Shown: in pieces, positions 1 to 8,302 of the stretch | Numbering within the stretch: position 1 is the stretch's first letter | Layout of the letters: every line of letters begins with the position of its first letter | From: Candidatus Aminicenantes bacterium UBA1061 | GTDB lineage: Bacteria; Acidobacteriota; Aminicenantia; Aminicenantales; Saccharicenantaceae | Direction of reading: 5' to 3' | Assembly (NCBI GenBank): GCA_002316315.1 | Contig: DCDG01000052.1 | Location: 100,873 to 164,872, forward strand | DNA: 64,000 nt | Translations under genes and position numbers: made by a program | The notes under the pieces: model-generated | Told to the model about the DNA's origin: nothing | What the model saw: the letters and a program-made list of their open reading frames with translations, nothing else | Databases searched by the model: none

Positions 1-69
1 TCCCTGGTCGCCATCCGGGACGAAGTTGGCCGGATCAGTATTGATTTTAAAATAAGGAAAAGGTTCTAA
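1..69 (+). CDS. C-terminal end of an upstream gene, possibly TamB-like (partial)
   Basis: Frame 1 is open from the first base of the window to a TAA whose last base is the A of the next gene's ATG (TAATG overlap). It encodes 22 residues ending in RISIDFKIRKRF. An alternating strand-like end closing with Phe is what the C-terminus of TamB/DUF490 proteins looks like, and tamB is often placed directly upstream of an Omp85-family gene. Only the tail is visible, so the identity is inferred from context; the coding frame and stop are seen directly. Confidence 0.4.
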   Translation, partial: SLVAIRDEVGRISIDFKIRKRF

Positions 70-2789
70 TGACTGGAACAGGCCGGGCTGGTTTGTTACT
101 TATCTTTTTCATCTCAGCTCTTTTGCTGCCTGCTGCTGGCTACGGCCAGCGACCAGTCGGTAAGGTTATTGTCCTGGTTGACGGCTTGCCGGCAGACGAG
201 ACGATTGTTAATCTCGTCGGTTTAAAGCCAGGGGAGCCTCTCTCTGATTATCAGCTTGACCAGATTTTAAAACGCCTGATGAGAACCGGGCTTTATGCCA
301 GTGGGGTCATTTATAAAAGCCAGGAGCCGGAACTGGTGGTCACTTTTAATTTGACCAGAAATACCTTGATTAAGGAACTAAAGATCGAGGCCCCGTCTGG
401 CCTGGCTCGTAGCATAAAAAAACGGCTGCCTTATTTAAGGGAAGGTAGCATCATTGATCAGGCGGTTAAAGATAGGGCCATCAGGGAGATCGGAGAAATT
501 CTACAGGAAGAAGGTTGGTTTTCCTCCGGGATCGAGTTTGAAATAATAAAACTGGAAAACTCCAATCTGGCTCAGGTAGAAATAAACCTGACCGATTCTA
601 AAAGATTGATGGTCAATGAGGTAAAGTTTGAGGGCAAGAACATTTTGCCGGAAGATGAGCTTGAACGTCATCTTGGTGTAAAACCTGGGGACTTTTATCT
701 GCCGAAAAAATTGTCAGAAGGAATGAACAATGTCAAGAAGGCCTATAATGAGCTTGGTTACCGTTGGGCCGAAATCAAACTGGACACAAAGCCATATGAT
801 CAGTCAGAGGGCAGGGTTAACCTCAGGTTTTTTATTGATCCATCGGTTAGAATTCACCTGGAAATTACCGGCGCCGATCTTCCTCTTAAGCTGGTTCAGC
901 CGGTCTGGGAACAAAAAGTATTTGAAGAATGGGCTCTAGCTGAAGGGGAAGCAGTTTTGCTCAAACATCTTAGAAAGAAGGGCTATATCTTCGCCACAGT
1001 TAGATCGAAAATCACCAAAGAAGAAAACGATTTTTATGTTACCTATCAGGTTCATCAGGGGCCAAAATTCAGTATTAAAGAGGTTCAGTTTAAAGGTAAC
1101 AGTGCTTTTAATGAAAAAAGCTTGAAAAAGGCTCTTGGCCTCGGTGAAAAGGTTTTATTTCTTCCCTACCTTGATGGCCAGGAAGTTTATGAATTACCAG
1201 AAAAAGTTAGCTCATTTTATAAAAGACAGGGATTTGCTCAGGCCCGGGCCAGCCTGAACTTTGTCAGGCAGGATAATTCAGTTACACCGGTTATTTACGT
1301 AGAAGAAGGCCACAGACAGATAATAAAAAGCCTCGAGATTCAGGGGAATAACTCTGTTGATAATCAGGAAATCATGAGGGAGATCGAAGTCAGGCCAGGT
1401 AAGCCATATTATCAACCAGATTTGCAGCAAGACCTGGAAAAAATTAACCTGCTTTATCTCAACAAGGGTTTCCGGGGAACAGAGATCAGTCTAGAATCCG
1501 TACCGGACAAAGATAATAATTTTGATCTGGTCATAAAAATAGTTGAGGGCCGGAGAATGAAGGTAGCCAACATCTTCATCAGCGGCCATCATCAGACAAA
1601 GAGGAGCATAATTCTTAAAGAAGTAAGGCTTAAACCGGGAGACTGGGCTGGATACGACCGGTTGCTTGAGACCAAAAGACGGCTGGACAGCCTGGGAGTC
1701 TTTTCTGAGGTCAAAGTCGAAGAGCTGACGGCCGGCCCCGAGACAGTCAATGTGTCTGTTCAGGTCCGGGAAGGGGAACAGAACTATGGCGGCCTGGGGC
1801 TTGGACTGGAAACCAGGGAAGAGGTTAGAACCATTGCTCTCTGGCAAAATGGCCTGAGACCAAGGATAACAGCAGAATATATAGGATCAAACTTTTTCCG
1901 GAACGCTTCCCAGTTCAGTCTGGTGGGTCAGTTGAGCCTGATTGATAAAAGGCTGGTCGCCACCTATCAGCAGCCATATATTTTCGGGATAAAAATGAGG
2001 ACTCTGCTGAGCGGCTACCTGGAAAGGGAAGAGAGAACGAGTTTTGGCTATGCCCGGCAGGGTTTCAGTCTGTCTACCATGAGGAATCTTCCTGGCGACT
2101 TTTCACTGGCTTTAGCCGGAGGCATGCTGAAGACCTGGCTGACCCATCTGGAAATAGATGAGTCGCAGGTGGAGAGAGAAAGACTGCCTTATTCTATAGC
2201 TTATGGCTCAATGACTTTCATCAGGGATACCAGAAATGATACTTTTAACCCGGAAAGCGGCTACTTTTTCAGCCTGGCTCTGGAAAGGGCTTATCCACTG
2301 TTCAGTACAGAATCTGATTTCTTTAAACTTTTTGCCAAATTCCAATATTTCTATCCTCTGGTAGCCAATGTGAATTTTTATACGACGGTCAGATTCGGGC
2401 TGGCCTCGGGCCTGGTGCCAATTCCCGAAAGATTCTTTGCCGGAGGCAGTAATTCTTTCCGCGGGGTTTCATTTGAAATGCTTGGCCCGACGGATCCAGC
2501 GTCAGACCTGCCCAAGGGTGGAAAATCTGTTTTTCTCTTCAATATGGAAGCGAGGTTCAGACTGATTAAAAAAATACCCGGTCTTTATGGAGCGGTTTTC
2601 TATGATATGGGCAATGTCTTTTCTGAAATGAAAGATTTTAATTTTCTGGAGCTGAAGCAGGCTGTTGGTCTGGGCCTCCGTTTTAAAACGCCGCTTGGTC
2701 CGATCAGGTTTGATATGGGCTGGAATCTAAATGCCACCGAGAAAAAATGGAAGCCGCTATTCTTTTTGACCATAGGAAATATGTTCTGA
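69..2789 (+). CDS. Omp85-family outer membrane assembly protein (BamA/TamA-like), about seven POTRA repeats
   Basis: This is a 906-residue exported protein with an N-terminal hydrophobic signal segment (about residues 8-25). Residues 28-572 split into about seven POTRA-like repeats, each with a V/IxxVxFxGN-like strand and a GYxxA/T-type turn; boundaries are near 28, 98, 179, 262, 335, 418 and 499. Residues 573-906 form the barrel, including FRGV in a GGSNSFRGVS context, matching the conserved VRGF/Y element of Omp85 loop 6, and ending in Phe as outer membrane barrels do. The family inserts beta-barrel proteins into the outer membrane. BamA usually has five POTRAs and TamA three, so seven is unusual here. 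The neighbouring SurA-like chaperone fits the role. I cannot decide between BamA and a TamA-like paralogue. Confidence 0.9.
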   Translation: MTGTGRAGLLLIFFISALLLPAAGYGQRPVGKVIVLVDGLPADETIVNLVGLKPGEPLSDYQLDQILKRLMRTGLYASGVIYKSQEPELVVTFNLTRNTLIKELKIEAPSGLARSIKKRLPYLREGSIIDQAVKDRAIREIGEILQEEGWFSSGIEFEIIKLENSNLAQVEINLTDSKRLMVNEVKFEGKNILPEDELERHLGVKPGDFYLPKKLSEGMNNVKKAYNELGYRWAEIKLDTKPYDQSEGRVNLRFFIDPSVRIHLEITGADLPLKLVQPVWEQKVFEEWALAEGEAVLLKHLRKKGYIFATVRSKITKEENDFYVTYQVHQGPKFSIKEVQFKGNSAFNEKSLKKALGLGEKVLFLPYLDGQEVYELPEKVSSFYKRQGFAQARASLNFVRQDNSVTPVIYVEEGHRQIIKSLEIQGNNSVDNQEIMREIEVRPGKPYYQPDLQQDLEKINLLYLNKGFRGTEISLESVPDKDNNFDLVIKIVEGRRMKVANIFISGHHQTKRSIILKEVRLKPGDWAGYDRLLETKRRLDSLGVFSEVKVEELTAGPETVNVSVQVREGEQNYGGLGLGLETREEVRTIALWQNGLRPRITAEYIGSNFFRNASQFSLVGQLSLIDKRLVATYQQPYIFGIKMRTLLSGYLEREERTSFGYARQGFSLSTMRNLPGDFSLALAGGMLKTWLTHLEIDESQVERERLPYSIAYGSMTFIRDTRNDTFNPESGYFFSLALERAYPLFSTESDFFKLFAKFQYFYPLVANVNFYTTVRFGLASGLVPIPERFFAGGSNSFRGVSFEMLGPTDPASDLPKGGKSVFLFNMEARFRLIKKIPGLYGAVFYDMGNVFSEMKDFNFLELKQAVGLGLRFKTPLGPIRFDMGWNLNATEKKWKPLFFLTIGNMF

Positions 2790-2801
2790 GCCTGGTTTAA
2801 A

Positions 2802-3500
2802 ATGGATAAAAGCACTTTTAAACAACTAAAGAATTCAGGACAGAGATCAGCTTTCTGGTTATTACTCATTTTCCTGTCTTTTCAGCCGGCGGGAGCCCAG
2901 GTTCTGGTCAATTGCCTGGTGGCCATAGTTGATGATGTTCCTGTTTCTCTTTATGATTTAAAGATAGTCAGCCTGTTCACACTTGAACCCGGGCTTGCTC
3001 TGACAGAAAAGCCTTTAAATAAAGAAGAGCTCGTCAATATTTATATCAATGAAATTCTGGTTGTCAATTTAGCCAGAGAACAGGTCAATATCAGCCGGGA
3101 AGAAATTAGCCGGGAAATAGAGGCAATAAAGACCAGGCTGGGCAGCCAGCTATTTGAAGAACAGTGTCAGACTATGGGGATAGGGGTTGATCAACTTATT
3201 CCCTATGTTGAAAATAAGCTGCTTTTTGAAAAGATTGTTAACTCGAGATTTAGCCAAAAAGTTCATATTTCACTTCAGGAAATGGAAAGCTATTATAATA
3301 ATGTTTATGCTCCAGAAGTCAGAGCCAGAGGTCAGGAAGTGCCGGACATGGTTAATGTTTTGAATGAACTTGAGAACCATTTGCAGGCGGTAAAAGCCAG
3401 AGAACAGTTGACCCGATGGATGAAGGAACTCAGCCAGAAGGCCAGGGTAATTATAAATTATGACTGCCTGGAAAAAGTTGAAATTAAGGAGGAAGAATGA
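2802..3500 (+). CDS. SurA N-terminal-domain-like periplasmic chaperone lacking a PPIase domain
   Basis: A 232-residue protein with a signal peptide ending near the Ala-Gln at residues 32-33. The mature start (LVAIVDDVPVSLYDL) resembles the SurA/PpiD N-domain opening VAxVNDxxITxSDL, followed by a helical region with LxxxxINExLVxxxA spacing. The C-terminal part (LTRWMKELSQKARVIINY) resembles the last helix and strand of SurA N-domains. No parvulin domain is present, so it would be a holdase rather than an isomerase. It starts 12 bp after the Omp85 gene and overlaps fabD by four bases (ATGA), so the three are probably co-translated. Its role in delivering outer membrane proteins is inferred from neighbour and fold. 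Confidence 0.7.
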   Translation: MDKSTFKQLKNSGQRSAFWLLLIFLSFQPAGAQVLVNCLVAIVDDVPVSLYDLKIVSLFTLEPGLALTEKPLNKEELVNIYINEILVVNLAREQVNISREEISREIEAIKTRLGSQLFEEQCQTMGIGVDQLIPYVENKLLFEKIVNSRFSQKVHISLQEMESYYNNVYAPEVRARGQEVPDMVNVLNELENHLQAVKAREQLTRWMKELSQKARVIINYDCLEKVEIKEEE

Positions 3501-4426
3501 AGACCAGACTATTTTTGTTCCCGGGGCAGGGCTCACAGGTGGTAGGCATGGGAAGAGATTTTTATGAGAAAAGCCAGGAAGCCAGAGAAATATTTACACA
3601 GGCTGACGATCTCCTTGGCTTCAGCCTGTCGCAGTTATGTTTTAACGGGCCGGAAGAAGAACTAAAGTTGACTTCCAATACTCAACCTGCTCTTCTCACG
3701 GTGAGCTATCTGGCCTACCGTCTTCTCGGGGAAAAACCTGATTTAGCAGCCGGTCACAGCTTAGGTGAATATTCAGCTCTGGTAGCAGCCGGTAGCCTGA
3801 GTTTTGAACAGGCTTTGAAGCTGGTGGCTAATCGAGGCAAATATATGATGGAAGCCGTGCCTCCTGGACTGGGGACGATGGCGGCCATTATGGGTTTAGA
3901 CTACGGGAAAATAGAAGAAGTGCTCAAAGAAATAAAAAGCGGCCTGGTTCAGATAGCCAACTGGAATTCAGATGAACAAATCGTCATTGCCGGTGAAAAA
4001 AAGGCTGTAGAGGAAGCAGTCGAGAAACTGCAAGCCCCGCGTGCGGTTTTTCTGCAGGTCAGCGGTCCTTTTCATACCAACCTGATGGCCCCGGCAGCTG
4101 AAAAACTTAAAGTCGACCTTGACCTTGTCACCATCAGAGATCCTGAGTTTCCAGTTATCTCGAACTTTACTGGGAAAATAATGACTACTGCCGCTGAAGT
4201 TAAAGAATCCCTGGCCAAACAAATAGTTAATCCGGTTCGCTGGTATCCATCCATGATTAAAGCTGGGGAGCAGGGTGTTGAAGTCGTCATCGAACTTGGC
4301 CCTGGAAAAGTTCTCACCGGCATGCTAAGAAGAATCTCCCGCCGCTGGCCCAATCCTCCTGCTCTGCACAATATAGATGATATGGCTTCGCTGGAAAAAT
4401 TCAGGCAAGCACAATCAGGATGGTGA
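3497..4426 (+). CDS. fabD: Malonyl-CoA:ACP transacylase FabD
   Basis: A 309-residue cytoplasmic enzyme that moves malonyl from CoA to acyl carrier protein for fatty acid elongation. It has the FPGQGSQ opening (residues 8-14), the nucleophile elbow GHSLGEYSAL with Ser88, and the PFHT motif with His193 as the catalytic base. Length matches the family. The ATG overlaps the stop of the SurA-like gene. Its 3' end runs 12 bp into the convergent pgsA gene. The usual partners (fabH, fabG, acpP, fabF) are not in the window, so fabD has been separated from the fab cluster and placed with outer membrane assembly genes. Confidence 0.95.
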   Translation: MKTRLFLFPGQGSQVVGMGRDFYEKSQEAREIFTQADDLLGFSLSQLCFNGPEEELKLTSNTQPALLTVSYLAYRLLGEKPDLAAGHSLGEYSALVAAGSLSFEQALKLVANRGKYMMEAVPPGLGTMAAIMGLDYGKIEEVLKEIKSGLVQIANWNSDEQIVIAGEKKAVEEAVEKLQAPRAVFLQVSGPFHTNLMAPAAEKLKVDLDLVTIRDPEFPVISNFTGKIMTTAAEVKESLAKQIVNPVRWYPSMIKAGEQGVEVVIELGPGKVLTGMLRRISRRWPNPPALHNIDDMASLEKFRQAQSGW

Positions 4427-4966
4427 ATCCTGAGAAAGAACCCTCGGGCCAAAACGGGCAAAATATTCAACGGCTGAAAAAAGAGCCATGGCCACAATCA
4501 ACCACAGTCCAACCGTCTGAGCGAGTTTATAAAGCATCCCTAAATATCCGGGACCAAGAATCAGAATGGAAATGATAATAACCTCCAGGGTCATTTTTAG
4601 TTTGCCCCAGTTGGAAGCAGGGATATTTAATCCCTGGGAAGCGGCTATCGCCCGAAAACCGGTCACGGCAATTTCCCGGCCAATAATGATAATGGCTATC
4701 CAGGAAGCAACTACGTGTCTTTCCACCAGACAGATTAAAGCCGAAGCCATCAACAATTTATCCGCTATTGGGTCGAGCAGTGAACCCAGGACGGTTGTCA
4801 TTTTTTTTCTTCTGGCCCAGAAACCGTCCAGCATGTCAGTCAGACAGGCCAAAATGAAGACAATAAAAGCAGCCAGTTCCTGCCGGGGAAATGGTGTTAG
4901 CATAATGACCACCAGGACGGGTATGGCCAATATCCTGGTAATGGTCAAAAGCATAGGTATATTCAT
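4415..4966 (-). CDS. pgsA: CDP-diacylglycerol--glycerol-3-phosphate 3-phosphatidyltransferase PgsA
   Basis: A 183-residue integral membrane enzyme making phosphatidylglycerol phosphate from CDP-diacylglycerol and glycerol-3-phosphate. The CDP-alcohol phosphatidyltransferase signature is complete: D44xxD47G48xxA51R52, then G61xxxD65xxxD69. There are four to five hydrophobic segments, the N-terminal NIPMLLTITRI is typical of PgsA, and the length fits. It is a single-gene unit, divergent from mutS with its own promoter and convergent with fabD, whose end it overlaps by 12 bp. PssA at the other end of the window would supply the phosphatidylserine branch. Confidence 0.93.
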   Translation of the reverse strand: MNIPMLLTITRILAIPVLVVIMLTPFPRQELAAFIVFILACLTDMLDGFWARRKKMTTVLGSLLDPIADKLLMASALICLVERHVVASWIAIIIIGREIAVTGFRAIAASQGLNIPASNWGKLKMTLEVIIISILILGPGYLGMLYKLAQTVGLWLIVAMALFSAVEYFARFGPRVLSQDSPS

Positions 4967-4998
4967 TTATCTGAATCCTAGATTAGGATTAATGCTTA

Positions 4999-5027
4999 AT
5001 ATTAAAACTTCATGGCACAAATGTCAA
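4999..5027 (-). promoter_or_regulatory. Sigma-70-type promoter for pgsA
   Basis: On the minus strand TTGACA is followed by 17 bp and TAATAT, about 33 bp before the pgsA ATG. The match is a full -35 box and five of six bases of the -10 box. It lies in the divergent pgsA-mutS intergenic region. Confidence 0.6.
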
Positions 5028-5058
5028 TTGATATTTGCGGCTAGCCCTGGCTATCTGG

Positions 5059-5087
5059 TTGAAAAATAAGGTTACTGATAATATAGT
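5059..5087 (+). promoter_or_regulatory. Sigma-70-type promoter for mutS
   Basis: TTGAAA, a 17-bp spacer and TATAGT stand 25 bp before the mutS ATG. Transcription would begin near position 5094, leaving a leader of only about 20 bases in which the ribosome binding site is weak. Confidence 0.6.
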
Positions 5088-5112
5088 TTATAGGATATAA
5101 AGTGAATATGAG

Positions 5113-7806
5113 ATGCTGAAAAAAGATGACAATCTGACTCCGATGATGGAGCAGTATCAGAGGATTAAAGCCCAGTACCGGGATTGCCTGCTATTTTTCA
5201 GGCTGGGCGATTTTTATGAAATGTTTTATGAAGATGCTTATACCGGTTCTCAGGTTCTGGGTATTGCCCTGACCTCCAGGCAGAATGTCCCGATGTGTGG
5301 GGTTCCTTATCATGCGGTGAATTCTTATCTGGTCCGGCTTCTCAAGGCCGGCCACCGGGTAGCCATCTGTGAACAGGTGGAAGATCCGCGTCTGGCCAAA
5401 GGTGTGGTCAGGAGGGAGGTTCTCAAAGTACTGACTCCAGGGACAGCCGTCGAAATTGAAACGGATGAACTTGGAGAAGATTATGGCGTGGCCAGCTTGC
5501 TGTTGGAAGAAGAGAAATGGGGTCTGGCCTATGCTGATTTATTGACGGGTAAAATCAGTACTCTGGAAGGCCGGTCCTCAGACGACAAGCTGGTTCTGGA
5601 TGAAATCTGGCGTTTTTCTCCCAAAGAGATAATTTATCCGCAGGCGTATGAAGCGGTGGTGAGAGAAATCCTGGCCGGCAGTGATTTTTTGAATCTGGCT
5701 ATGAGCCCGGTTGAAGACTGGTCTTTTGATTATCTGCCAGCGGCCTCCTGCTTGCTTGAACACTATCAGGTAGCCTCACTGGAAGGATTTGGACTTGGGG
5801 ATAAGCCCCTAGCCATCAGGGCAGCCGGTGCTCTTCTCTCATTCCTTAAGAAAAATCGGCATGAGTCTCTTAGCTTCATCAGGCGGTTGAGCTTTGTTCA
5901 ATCAAGCCAGACGATGGTCCTGGACGCCGTGGCCGTCAGGAACCTGGAGCTGGTTAAGAATCTTCGGACGGGTCAGGCGAATGAATCACTTCTTGGAGTT
6001 ATCGACTATACGCTGACTTCACCCGGGTCAAGATTGTTGAAAAACTGGTTATTGCATCCGCTGCTCGATCTCGTGGAAATTTCCAATCGCCAGCAAGCCG
6101 TGGAGGAAGCAGTCCAGAAACCTATTGTCAGGCAGGAAATAAGGAATCAGTTAAAAAAGATTCTGGACATAGAGCGTTTAAGCACGAAAATCTCACTGGG
6201 AGCAGCCAATCCGCGAGATCTGGTTGCTCTGAAAAAATCTCTGTGGCCCCTGCCTGACATTGAAACCCAGCTGAAAAATTTTTCTGCCCCCTTTTTCCTC
6301 GAATTACAGGCAGGCTGGGATCGGGCAACGGACCTGGTTGACCTTTTAGACCGGGCCATTCTGGACGAGCCGGCTTATTTGCTCCAGGAGGGCGGCATCA
6401 TCAAAGATGGATACGACCGGGAGCTTGATGAGCTGCGGGCCATCAGCCACTCTGGCAAGAGTTTTATTGCCCAGATAGAAAAGAAAGAACGAGATAGAAC
6501 GGGAATTTCTTCACTTAAAGTCCGTTATAATAAAGTCTTTGGTTATTATATCGAGGTAACCAAAGCCAACCTTCATTCCGTGCCTGAAGATTATATCCGT
6601 AAGCAGACGCTGGTTAATAGCGAAAGATTCATCACTCCTGAGCTAAAAGAGTATGAAGAACGTGTTCTGGGGGCAGAGGTTAGAATCAATGAACTGGAAT
6701 ATGAGCTTTTCATCAAAATAAGAGAAGAAATTGGCCAGCAGGTGGTCAGACTGCAGCAAATTGGTGAGAATTTGGCTCGGCTGGATGTCATTTTAAGTCT
6801 GGGTGAGGTCGCCCATGAGAGAAACTACCGGCGGCCAGAGGTGGACAGCAGCCAGATAATTTCCATCACGGCCGGCCGCCACCCGGTCATCGAGGTGATT
6901 CAAAAGGAACCCTTTATCCCTAATGATACTTATCTTGATGCAGATGATCATCAGATTCTGATCATTACGGGCCCCAATATGGGCGGAAAATCAACCTATC
7001 TGAGGCAGGTGGCCTTAATCTGCATCCTGGCTCAAATTGGCTCTTTTGTTCCGGCAGAGGCGGCCAGAATCGGCCTGGTCGATAGAATCTTTACCAGGGT
7101 TGGGGCCACCGATTACCTGACAGCCGGTCAATCTACCTTCATGGTGGAAATGGTGGAAACAGCCAGTATTTTAAACAGTCTTACCGGGCGGAGCCTGTTG
7201 CTTCTGGATGAAGTTGGCCGCGGAACCAGCACTTTTGACGGTTTAAGCCTGGCCTGGGCCATAGCCGAATATCTTCACCAGCTGGAGGCGGTCAGGCCAA
7301 AGACCTTATTTGCCACTCATTACCATGAGTTAACTGAGCTGGCTTCAACTTTTTCCAGGATAAAAAATTACCATGTGGCGGTAAAAGAAAGTCAGGACAG
7401 GGTTATTTTCCTCAGGAAAATAAGTCCCGGGCCATCTGATCGCAGTTATGGGCTGCAGGTGGCCAGGCTGGCCGGCCTGCCGCCGGAAGTCATCAAGCGA
7501 GCCAGAGAAATTCTCTTTAACCTGGAAAAATTAGAACTTGATGAGCAGGGAAAGCCGCGACTGGCTTATCATCAAATCAATAACTACCAGCCTGCCCAGC
7601 TATGGCTTTTCAGTGAAGATAGAGAACTGGCTGCTCTAAAAGAGATTAAACAAAAATTGCTCCAGCTGGACCCCAACCAGCTGACGCCCCTACAGGCCCT
7701 GGAGCTAATAGCTAAATTAAAGGAAGAACTTACTGGCTCCAGCTTGGCCTATAAATCATCAGATTCATCATCGAAATCGAGACCTTCGTCTTCAAAATCG
7801 TCATAG
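5113..7806 (+). CDS. mutS: DNA mismatch repair protein MutS
   Basis: An 897-residue MutS that recognises mismatches and recruits MutL. The mismatch-wedging F-x-E motif is present (Phe34-Tyr-Glu36 in GDFYEMF). The ATPase has Walker A GPNMGGKST at residues 620-628, Walker B LLLDE with Asp699-Glu700, then GRGTSTFDG and the THYHEL element. Domain order is N-terminal mismatch, connector, lever/clamp, ATPase. The start ATG gives the usual MxxQYxxIK opening, although no strong ribosome site precedes it. mutL is not in the window. The last 17 or so residues are an odd Ser/Lys-rich tail lying antisense to the acidic tail of the convergent small gene; the overlap is 58 bp. Confidence 0.96.
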   Translation: MLKKDDNLTPMMEQYQRIKAQYRDCLLFFRLGDFYEMFYEDAYTGSQVLGIALTSRQNVPMCGVPYHAVNSYLVRLLKAGHRVAICEQVEDPRLAKGVVRREVLKVLTPGTAVEIETDELGEDYGVASLLLEEEKWGLAYADLLTGKISTLEGRSSDDKLVLDEIWRFSPKEIIYPQAYEAVVREILAGSDFLNLAMSPVEDWSFDYLPAASCLLEHYQVASLEGFGLGDKPLAIRAAGALLSFLKKNRHESLSFIRRLSFVQSSQTMVLDAVAVRNLELVKNLRTGQANESLLGVIDYTLTSPGSRLLKNWLLHPLLDLVEISNRQQAVEEAVQKPIVRQEIRNQLKKILDIERLSTKISLGAANPRDLVALKKSLWPLPDIETQLKNFSAPFFLELQAGWDRATDLVDLLDRAILDEPAYLLQEGGIIKDGYDRELDELRAISHSGKSFIAQIEKKERDRTGISSLKVRYNKVFGYYIEVTKANLHSVPEDYIRKQTLVNSERFITPELKEYEERVLGAEVRINELEYELFIKIREEIGQQVVRLQQIGENLARLDVILSLGEVAHERNYRRPEVDSSQIISITAGRHPVIEVIQKEPFIPNDTYLDADDHQILIITGPNMGGKSTYLRQVALICILAQIGSFVPAEAARIGLVDRIFTRVGATDYLTAGQSTFMVEMVETASILNSLTGRSLLLLDEVGRGTSTFDGLSLAWAIAEYLHQLEAVRPKTLFATHYHELTELASTFSRIKNYHVAVKESQDRVIFLRKISPGPSDRSYGLQVARLAGLPPEVIKRAREILFNLEKLELDEQGKPRLAYHQINNYQPAQLWLFSEDRELAALKEIKQKLLQLDPNQLTPLQALELIAKLKEELTGSSLAYKSSDSSSKSRPSSSKSS

Positions 7807-8063
7807 TCCCCATCATCGAGTAACGAATCGTCGAGGCCTTCTCTTCTCTTTTCAATGGCTTCGGTAAATTCATCCTCATCGGCATAATGCCTTAAATAAT
7901 TGGGGCCCGCTGTGCTGTAACCAAGTTCAAGATAATCTTCATCAAGAACACAGAAAACATACATTTCCTGGTCTGAATGAAAATCGCCGACTGTTTCTAC
8001 CACATCAGCTGCTTTTTTCAGAGCATCCAGAGTCGCCCAGCTGGATATTTCTATTTCTTCCAT
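7749..8063 (-). CDS. Small acidic protein of unknown function
   Basis: A 104-residue soluble protein that I do not recognise. Residues 1-75 look like a compact domain (EISSWATLDALKKAADVV, then MYVFCVLDEDYLELGY); the last 27 or so are almost entirely Asp/Glu with a few aromatics. I place the start at the ATG at 8063, because AAGGAG stands seven bases before it. A GTG five codons upstream would put that site inside the gene. It is convergent with mutS, and its acidic tail is the antisense of the MutS C-terminus. A TTGACA-type promoter lies directly upstream. Codon use looks normal, so I think it is real. Confidence 0.65.
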   Translation of the reverse strand: MEEIEISSWATLDALKKAADVVETVGDFHSDQEMYVFCVLDEDYLELGYSTAGPNYLRHYADEDEFTEAIEKRREGLDDSLLDDGDYDDFEDEGLDFDDESDDL

Positions 8064-8081
8064 GTCACACTCCTTCACCAG

Positions 8082-8109
8082 AAAATATTTATTTTTTATA
8101 GCTTGTCAA
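8082..8109 (-). promoter_or_regulatory. Sigma-70-type promoter for the small acidic protein
   Basis: On the minus strand TTGACA, a 16-bp spacer and TATTTT lead to a predicted transcript start near 8075, just before the AAGGAG site. That supports the ATG at 8063 over the upstream GTG. Confidence 0.45.
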
Positions 8110-8152
8110 GGGGTAAATGGAAAATTTATTCTGTCCTGGCGGGCAACAGCTA

Positions 8153-8168
8153 CCGGCTGGTTAGCCGG
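8153..8168. other. Perfect inverted repeat (CCGGCT-GGTT-AGCCGG)
   Basis: A 6-bp perfect stem with a 4-base loop lies in the 239-bp divergent region between the acidic-protein gene and clpB. It has no T-run, so it is not a terminator, and it does not match CIRCE. It could be an operator, but this is only a sequence symmetry. Confidence 0.25.
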
Positions 8169-8252
8169 GTATTTACTAAGCAAGACAATCGAGGTAAAAT
8201 TAAAAAAAGAATCCGTCGATTTCAGTCAACAATTATAAAAAAGATGACTTTT

Positions 8253-8279
8253 TTGACACCGGTAGTCAGAAGATATAAG
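8253..8279 (+). promoter_or_regulatory. Candidate promoter for clpB
   Basis: TTGACA, a 15-bp spacer and TATAAG lie 23 bp before the clpB ATG, followed by a strong AAGGAGG ribosome site at 8290-8296. The spacer is short. No CIRCE element (TTAGCACTC-N9-GAGTGCTAA) and no clear heat-shock sigma box is visible, so heat regulation cannot be read from the sequence. Confidence 0.45.
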
Positions 8280-8302
8280 TTTATGAGGAAAGGAGGTTAA
8301 AC

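Noticed and set aside
4566..5069. Plus-strand frame of 167 codons over pgsA
   Set aside because: It is antisense to the clear pgsA gene, has Ser/Ile/Met-rich composition and no ribosome site.
8064..8302. CIRCE or other heat-shock operator before clpB
   Set aside because: I looked for TTAGCACTC-N9-GAGTGCTAA and did not find it; only an unrelated 6-bp inverted repeat is present.
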